The notes under the pieces are model-generated. The model was not told the DNA's origin. It searched no databases and saw nothing but the letters and a program-made list of their open reading frames with translations. Position numbers and translations under genes: made by a program. This document shows, piece after piece, positions 56,876 through 64,000 of a DNA stretch of 64,000 nucleotides. This DNA is from Nymphaea colorata (Eukaryota > Streptophyta > Magnoliopsida > Nymphaeales > Nymphaeaceae), in NCBI RefSeq assembly GCF_008831285.2, contig NC_037468.1, forward strand, positions 102,001 to 166,000, in the 5' to 3' direction. Every line of letters begins with the position of its first letter. Within the stretch, counting starts at the first letter, position 1.

Positions 56876-56934
56876 CTCATTAAGATCATATTGGCATACT
56901 CTCCCAAAAAAGAAAGAGCAGACCCCATTGAAGA
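56876..56934 (-). CDS. nad1: nad1 exon 4 (59 bp), NADH dehydrogenase subunit 1
   Basis: Exon 4 of the five-exon nad1 gene, encoding a membrane part of complex I ND1 near the quinone entry. Minus-strand codons read SSMGSALSFLGEYANMILM plus two bases AG, exactly the known exon content and the canonical 59 bp; it starts in phase and ends in phase 2. One TCT codon (Ser, Phe in relatives) would be edited. Exons 1-3 and 5 are not in this window. Both neighbours are group II intron pieces, so the exon must be joined by trans-splicing at its 5' side and apparently also at its 3' side. Confidence 0.93.
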
Positions 56935-57100
56935 CGGGAGTGAGGTACAACAAGGCCATTTCCGTCCACCGCCCTTCTCACGGAGCCGTACGTGGACGTT
57001 ACCGCTCATACAGCTCCCAGCCAGCAAGCTGTTAGCCTTCCTCTACAAGGAATGGAAGTGTGGATGAATCGACAATAGAGGAATTCGATTTTTCAGCAAT
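56935..57100 (-). other. nad1: 3' half of trans-spliced nad1 intron 3 (nad1i669)
   Basis: Holds domain V (56983-57016) and a domain VI-like stem just before exon 4. This intron is trans-spliced across angiosperms, so the absence of exon 3 upstream is expected. The upstream limit is not visible. Confidence 0.85.
56983..57016 (-). other. Group II intron domain V of nad1 intron 3
   Basis: 34 nt on the minus strand, starting GAGCTGTATG and ending CGTACGGCTC, with the AGC triad and closing stem. It lies 48 nt from exon 4. Confidence 0.9.
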
Positions 57101-58020
57101 AACATGAGAAGAGCATCCCTTTCAAAAAAACCTCAGGATCCCCCCACCTATCCTGCCACTTCAGCACCTTGTGCTCTTTGAGAAGTACGAGCCCTCTCAA
57201 CGAATTGGATGGAGACTCCGAAAACAATGCCGTAGGCCGGATCAGGACGAGTATGTCCAGGATTCCCTGATTCATTCTCGTCCTGGAGCTTCTGCTCTCC
57301 TCTGGGGAGGGGTTTTAGAGAGAGAGGTGAGTAAAGTCAAGGGTAGCCCCCCGGTGGACCGATTCCTCGAAGTCGGAGGCATCTGATGACCCAAGGAGCT
57401 GCTCTCGATGTGAGATCGGCAGCTTTATCAAAGAAAGAAGAAGAGGATAAGCTTTCAAAAAGAAGACCGGACACAGAAGAAACAAGAAGAGAGGGCCTTT
57501 CAGGAAGGGGAGTACTGAGCAGCTTGAGACACTTCAGTAGCATAAGGAAGATCAGTCCTATGTTCGTTTTCGCCCTGCCCCGAGACGGAAAAAGATCTCT
57601 CTCAACCTTTGCTTTGAGAATTGGTTTGTGTTTTCTCTAGGCAAGCCGCTACATGTTCTCCCCTTGCCCTTGAACGATAGAAGAACTACTTCTCTTCTAT
57701 TAGATAGCGGTCGATCGGTTCGCATCTATGGTCAATCAATAGGTCCGCGGATCGATTCTTCTATACGAAAAGCCATCTCATCTCGTAGCACCACCACGAC
57801 ACCGATTCTCGTTCTTATTCCGAGCCCCCCATGCCGTGACTTCTACTTCTAGTAGTGGAATGAGTGGAAAGATCTTTCTTTATATAAGTCCCTGTCCGAT
57901 CCAACCAATTCGTATCGTATAAATCGAACGAGACTCTTTCGGGTATTCAACATCCGTCTCTCTCTGTCAATCCAAGAAAGGTATAGATAAGGAGGGCGCC
58001 TAGATGTTCGCTGAACAGCA
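57101..58020. other. Unassigned region
   Basis: No recognised gene; frames 57386-57640 and 57628-57852 (+) and 57337-57543 (-) lack known motifs. The nad1 half-intron transcript must start somewhere here, but no promoter is clear. Confidence 0.4.
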
Positions 58021-58150
58021 AGCAAGTGATCAATCGCAAAGCGAAGCAACGTCATGTCACGTCACGAGCAAAGCCCTACGCTTTGCGAGTGCGTGCTTTG
58101 TGCAATTGAAAGGTCAAGGTCAGTGCACAACTATAGGCAGAGCCAAAGCG
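58020..58150. repeat. Border cluster opening array G
   Basis: CAAAGCGAAGCAACGTCATG, GTCACGTCACGAGCAAAGCC, CTACGCTTTGCGAGTGCGTG, AGCCAAAGCGAAGCGAGTGTG. Confidence 0.82.
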
Positions 58151-58952
58151 AAGCGAGTGTGCTTATGATTTGTGGAAACACTAATGGCATACAATTGCCA
58201 TTGGGAGCACTAATGGCATTGTTTTGGTATGGTGAGTACTGATGACATACAAATGAGTCTTGACCGGAAAGTCCTGACCTGTTTGGTATGGACATACAAA
58301 TGAGTCTTGTATGGTAAGGTGAGTCCTGACCTGTTTGGTATGGTGAGTACTGATGACATACAAATGAGTCTTGACCTTTCCAGACAGTCCTCACCTTTTA
58401 AGGAAAATCAGTCCTGATCTTTAAAGACAGTATTGACCTTTTTGGTAAGGTTAGTACTTATTTAAAGACAGTCTTAACCTTTTTGATAAGGTGAGTACTC
58501 ATTGTTGATGGAAAATGGCATTTGTTTGTCAAGTGAGTACTAATGGCATTTTGTTGTCAAGTGAGTACTAATGGCATCTCATTTTTGGTCAAGTGAGTAC
58601 TAATGGCATTTGTTTGTCAAGTGAGTACTAATGGCATACAATTGTCATGAGTCCTGACCTTTCAAAAGGGTCCTGTCCTTTTAAGAAGAAGAAGTTCTGA
58701 TCTTTCAAGACAGTCTTGATCTTTTTGGTCAGGTTAGTCCTGACTTTGAAAGACAGTCTTGACCTTTTTGATAAGGTGAGTTCTGACTTTTCCTCAATCA
58801 TTCTCATTAGTCCTGACCTTTCAGAGTCCTGACCTTTCAAAAGGGTCCTGTCCTTCCATAATCATTCCTCAATCATTCTCATTAGTCCTGACCTTTCAAT
58901 AAAGTCCTGACCTTTTCCTTTCCATGAGCTAATGTCATTCAAAGTTGCGAGT

Positions 58953-59161
58953 GCTGATTCAGACTCACTCTGATAGACTATCAGACAAGAAGGGAACTCA
59001 TATTGATGGACAATTGTCATTGATCTTCATTCTTTTCACTAATGGCATACAATTTGTTGTATGGAAAATGGCATACAATTGCCATTGGGAGCACTAATGG
59101 CATTGTTTTGGTATGGTGAGTACTCATGTTGGTATAGTGAGTACTAATGGCATTTGTTTGT
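58953..59161 (+). repeat. 209-bp direct repeat, copy 2
   Basis: Counterpart of 54598-54806. Continues into full array on its right, whereas copy 1 soon diverges. Confidence 0.9.
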
Positions 59162-61132
59162 ACAGTGAGTACTAATGGCATTTGTTTGTACAGTGAGTAC
59201 TAATGGCATACAATTGCAATGAGTCTTCATCTTTCAAGAAGAATCAGTCCTGACCTTTCAAGACAGTCTTAACCTTTCCATTTTTGGTCAGGTGAGTACT
59301 AATGGCATACAATTGCAATTGGTCCTGTCCTTCCATCAAAAGTCCTGACCTTTCAAGACAGTCTTGACCTTTTTGGTCAGGTTAGTCCTGACTGTGAAAG
59401 ACAGTCTTGACCTTTTTGATAAGGTCAGTCCTGACTGTGAAAGACAGTCTTGACCAGAAGAATCAGTCCTGATCAGATAGTCTTGATCTTTTTGGTCAGG
59501 TTAGTCCTGACTTTGAAAGACAGTCTTGACCTTTTTGATAAGGTGAGTACTGATGACATACAAATGAGTCTTGATGGTCATTCCTCAATCATTCTCATTA
59601 GTCCTGACCTTTCAGAGTCTTGACCTTTCAAGAAGAATCAGTCCTGACCTTTCAAGACAGTCTTGACCTTTCCATTTTTGGTCAGGTGAGTACTAATGGC
59701 ATACAATTGCAATTGGTCCTGTCCTTCCATCAAAAGTCCTGACCTTTCAAGACAGTCTTGACCTTTTTGGTCAGGTTAGTCCTGACTTTGAAAGACAGTC
59801 TTGACCTTTTTGATAAGGTCAGTCCTGACTGTGAAAGACAGTCTTGACCTTTTTGATAAGGTGAGTACTAATGGCATACAATTGCAATTGGTCCTGTCCT
59901 TCCATAATCAGTCCTGACCTTTCAAGAAGAATGAGTCCTGACCTTTCAAGACAGTCTTGACCTTTCCATTTTTGGTCAGGTGAGTACTAATGGCATACAA
60001 TTGCAATTGGTCCTGTCCTTCCATCAAAAGTCCTGACCTTTCAAGACAGTCTTGATCTTTTTGGTAAGGTCAGTCCTGACTGTGAAAGACAGTCTTGACC
60101 AGAAGAATCAGTCCTGATCAGATAGTCTTGATCTTTTTGGTAAGGTTAGTCCTGACTTTGAAAGACAGTCTTGACCTTTTTGATAAGGTGAGTACTGATG
60201 ACATACAAATGAGTCTTGTATGGTCAGGTGAGTACTAATGGCATACAATTGCAATTGGTCCTGTCCTTCCATAATCAGTCCTGACCTTTCAAGACAGTCT
60301 TGACCTTTCAAGAAGAATCAGTCCTGACCTTTCAAGACAGTCTTGACCTTTTTGGTCAGGTTAGTCCTGACTTTGAAAGACAGTCTTGACCTTTTTGATA
60401 AGGTCAGTCCTGACTTTGAAATACAGTATTGACCAGAAGAATCAGTCCTGATCAGATAGTCTTGATCTTTTTGGTAAGGTTAGTCCTGACTTTGAAAGAC
60501 AGTCTTGACCTTTTTGATAAGGTGAGTACTGATGACATACAAATGAGTCTTGATGGTCATTCCTCAATCATTCTCATTAGTCCTGACCTTTCAGAGTCTT
60601 GACCTTTCAATCAAGTCCTCACCTTTCTTGGTATGGTGAGTACTCATTGTTGATGGAAAATGGCATTTGTTTGTCAAGTGAGTACTAATGGCATTTTGTT
60701 GTCAAGTGAGTACTAATGGCATTTTGTTGTCAAGTGAGTACTAATGGCATTTGTTTGTCAAGTGAGTACTAATGGCATACAATTGTCATGAGTCCTGACC
60801 TTTCAAAAGGGTCCTGTCCTTTTAAGAAGAAGAAGTTCTGATCTTTCAAGACAGTCTTGATCTTTTTGGTAAGGTTAGTCCTGACTGTGAAAGACAGTCT
60901 TGACCTTTTTGAGAAGGTGAGTTCTGACTTTTCCTCAATCATTCTCATTAGTCCTGACCTTTCAGAGTCCTGACCTTTCAAAAGGGTCCTGTCCTTCCAT
61001 AATCATTCCTCAATCATTCTCATTAGTCCTGACCTTTCCATTTGTGTGAACACTAATGGCATACAATTGCAACCTTTCCTTTCCATATTGGAAGCAAGAA
61101 TGGCATACAATTTGTTGTATAGTCAGTACTTT

Positions 61133-61162
61133 TCAGGATTTGTCTGACCTGAATCAGTGACC
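61133..61162 (-). repeat. Array junction word, copy 7
   Basis: Reverse complement of copy 4, with the same CTTTTCAGG variant; the array flips from plus to minus here. Confidence 0.88.
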
Positions 61163-62960
61163 TTCCGGTCAGGACTGTCTTGAAAGGTCAAGACTCATTT
61201 GTATGTCATCAGTACTCACCATACCAAACAGGTCAGGACTCATTATGGAAAAGTCAGGAAGGTGAAGACTCTTTTGAAAGGTAAGGACTCATTCTTCTTG
61301 AAAGGTCAGGACTCTTTTGAAAGGTCAGGACTCATTGCAATTGTATGCCATTAGTACTCACTTGACAACAAATTGTATGTCTCTCACTTGACAACAAAAT
61401 GCCATTAGTACTCACTTGACAAACAAATGCCATTAGTACTCACTGTACAAACAAATGTCATTAGTACTCACCATACCAAAACAGGTCAGGACTCTCTGGA
61501 AAGGTCAGGACTAATGAGAATGATTGAGGAATGATTATGGAAGGACAGGACCCTTTTGAAAGGTCAGGACTCTGAAAGGTCAGGACTAATGAGAATGATT
61601 GAGGAAAAGTCAGAACTCACCTTCTCAAAAAGGTCAAGACTGTCTTTCACAGTCAGGACTAACCTTACCAAAAAGATCAAGACTGTCTTGAAAGATCAGA
61701 ACTTCTTCTTCTTAAAAGGACAGGACCCTTTTGAAAGGTCAGGACTCATGACAATTGTATGCCATTAGTACTCACTTGACAAACAAATGCCATTAGTACT
61801 CACTTGACAACAAAATGCCATTAGTACTCACTTGACAACAAAATGCCATTAGTACTCACTTGACAAACAAATGCCATTTTCCATCAACAATGAGTACTCA
61901 CCATACCAAAACAGGTGAGGACTTGATTGAAAGGTCAGGACTCTTTTGAAAGGTCAGGACTCTTTTGAAAGGTCAGGACTCATTGCAATTGTATGCCATT
62001 AGTACTCACTTGACAACAAATTGTATGTCTCTCACTTGACAAACAAATGCCATTAGTACTTTCCATATGCCATTAGTACTCACTGTACAAACAAAATGCC
62101 ATTAGTACTCACTGTACAAACAAATGTCATTAGTGTTGACCATACAACAAATTGTATGCCTTCCATAATTGCACAATTATGGAAGGACTCTCTGGAAAGG
62201 TCAGGAAGGTCAAGACTCATTTGTATGTCATCAGTACTCACCATACCAAACAGGTGAGGACTCTTTTGAAAGGTCAGGACTCTGAAAGGTCAGGACTAAT
62301 GAGAATGATTGAGGAAAAGTCAGATTCCATACAGGACTCTTTTGAAAGGTCAGGACTCATTGCAATTGTATGCCATTAGTACTCACTTGACAACAAATTG
62401 TATGTCTCTCACTTGACAACAAAATGCCATTAGTACTCACTTGACAAACAAATGTCATTAGTACTCACTGTACAAACAAATGTCATTAGTACTCACCATA
62501 CCAAAATAGGTCAGGACTTGATTGAAAGGTCAAGACTCTGAAAGGTCAGGACTAATGAGAATGATTGAGGAAAAGTCAGAACTCACCTGACCATAAAAGA
62601 CTCATTTGTATGTCATCAGTACTCACCATACCAAAAAGATGAAGACTGTTTTGAAAGGTCAAGACTCATTTGTATGTCATCAGTACTCACCATACCAAAC
62701 AGGTCAGGACTTTCCGGTCAAGACTCATTTGTATGTCATCAGTACTCACCATACCAAAAAGATGAAGACTCATTGCAATTGTATGCCATTAGTACTCACT
62801 GTACAAACAAATGCCATTAGTACTCACTGTACAAACAAATGCCATTAGTGCTCACCATACCAACATGAGTACTCACTATACCAAACAGATGCCATTTTCC
62901 ATACCAAGAAAGATGCCATTAGTGCTGACCATACCAAAATCAATGAAATTTTGGTTGATG
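61163..62960 (-). repeat. Array G, minus-orientation part
   Basis: Includes the cassette at 61556-61768 with four following 28-mer-type units (to about 61880), several CTCATTTGTATGTCATCAG words and CATACAACAAATTGTATG hairpins. Confidence 0.94.
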
Positions 62961-63840
62961 GATAATGGCATCTCCTTTTTTTTATGGTCAGCACTAATGG
63001 CATACAATTCCAATTGGGTATGGTGAGCACTAATGGCATTTGTTTGGTATGGTGAGTACTAATGACATTTGTTTGTACAGTGAGTACTAATGGCATCTCA
63101 TTTTTGGTCAAGTGAGTACTAATGGCATACAATTGCAATGAGTCCTGACCTTTCAAGACAGTCCTGACCTTTCAAGAAGAATGAGTCCTGACCTTTCAAG
63201 ACAGTCTTGACCTTTTTGGTAAGGTGAGTACTGATGACATACAAATGAGTCTTGACCTTTCCAGAAAAATCAGTCCTGACCTTTCAAGACAGTCTTGACC
63301 TTTTTGGTAAGGTCAGTCCTGACTGTGAAATACAGTATTGACCAGAAGAATCAGTCCTGATCTTTCAAGATAGTCTTGATCTTTCAAAAAAGGTGAGTAC
63401 TCATTGTTGATGGAAAATGGCATTTGTTTGTCAAGTGAGTACTAATGGCATTTTGTTGTCAAGTGAGTACTAATGGCATTTTGTTGTCAAGTGAGTACTA
63501 ATGGCATTTGTTTGTCAAGTGAGTACTAATGGCATACAATTGTCATGAGTCCTGACCTTTCAAAAGGGTCCTGTCCTTTTAAGAAGAAGAAGTTCTGATC
63601 TTTCAAGACAGTCTTGATCTTTTTGGTAAGGTTAGTCCTGACTTTGAAAGACAGTCTTGACCTTTTTGAGAAGGTGAGTTCTGACTTTTCCTCAATCATT
63701 CTCATTAGTCCTGACCTTTCAGAGTCCTGACCTTTCAAAAGGGTCCTGTCCTTCCATAATCATTCCTCAATCATTCTCATTAGTCCTGACCTTTCCATCA
63801 TTTCCTTTCCATCAATCCGTCAAACCTTGATCCCTTCTTT
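62961..63840 (+). repeat. Array G, second plus-orientation part
   Basis: Flips back to plus around 62945-62970 without the junction word. Contains the 28-mer quartet and inverted cassette (63526-63738). Confidence 0.93.
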
Positions 63841-64000
63841 CAGCATTCAAAGTTGCGAGTGCTTTGTGGGCTTTGCTAATAACGTGACGTTAGGCCTTTC
63901 AGATTGGCTGCCTCGCCCCCTCTTCCCAATAGGAATGGAAATCGACCCTTGCCCTGCCCCCCTTACTCGTCCTTTTCAAGCTGTACCAGTGCTATGTTCC
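63838..64000. repeat. Border word closing array G, then unique sequence
   Basis: CAAAGTTGCGAGTGCTTTGT, GGGCTTTGCT and ACGTGACGTTAGG to about 63895, then unique sequence to the window end. Confidence 0.75.

Larger units (their letters stand above)
58160..61162 (+). repeat. Array G, plus-orientation part
   Basis: Common words, two inverted cassettes (58628-58840 and 60769-60981), the second 209-bp repeat (58953-59161) and, from about 60640, a segment that is the inverted copy of about 27890-28445. It ends at a junction word. Confidence 0.94.

Overview
The window looks like a piece of a flowering-plant mitochondrial genome. It carries rps10 (split by a group II intron), the conserved rpl5-rps14-cob cluster, atp6, the 59-bp fourth exon of nad1 flanked by group II intron pieces, and two plastid-derived tRNA genes (Met-CAU and Asn-GUU). 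Gene density is very low. Fragments of nuclear retrotransposons and of a mitovirus are embedded in the DNA, and cob and atp6 have many genomic codons that would need C-to-U editing. Heavy editing plus an extreme load of short repeats suggests an early-diverging angiosperm. A water lily such as Nymphaea, whose mitochondrial genome is known to be highly repetitive, would fit, but that is inference and not an identification.

Layout: 0.1-1.9 kb rps10 (minus). 3.3-4.6 kb broken Ty3/gypsy polymerase. 4.7-9.1 kb repeat array A. 9.5-11.6 kb broken nuclear-type element with a plant-mobile-domain-like stretch and a coiled-coil ORF. 12.06-14.92 kb rpl5, rps14, cob (plus). 15.4-16.1 kb border repeats. 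17.6-24.5 kb array B. 24.6-26.6 kb unassigned. 26.6-29.8 kb array C. 30.5 kb trnM. 30.8-31.7 kb array D. 33.0 kb trnN. 35.2-35.6 kb LINE remnant. 35.6-40.2 kb unassigned. 40.3-46.5 kb array E, a giant imperfect palindrome. 46.9-50.0 kb unassigned. 50.0-50.9 kb atp6 scraps next to a mitovirus polymerase remnant. 53.6-54.5 kb atp6 (minus). 54.6-55.3 kb array F. 56.4-57.1 kb nad1 exon 4 with its half-introns (minus). 58.1-63.8 kb array G.

Roughly 28 kb (over 40%) is one repeat system. It is built from a small vocabulary of 12-30-bp words, most of them palindromes or mini-hairpins, strung together in blocks that flip strand. Flips coincide with a conserved ~30-bp junction word. A ~213-bp cassette recurs nine times almost unchanged, and a second word family (CACTCGCAAAGCG, GAGCAAAGCCC, CGTCACGTCACG) marks the block edges and forms perfect long hairpins. 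This modular, strand-flipping hairpin system is the most unusual content here.

The genes themselves are ordinary respiratory and ribosomal components: cob is complex III, nad1 complex I, atp6 the ATP synthase proton channel, and rps10, rps14 and rpl5 are mitoribosomal proteins. Repeat identity and coordinates are by eye; no alignment, folding or database search was run.
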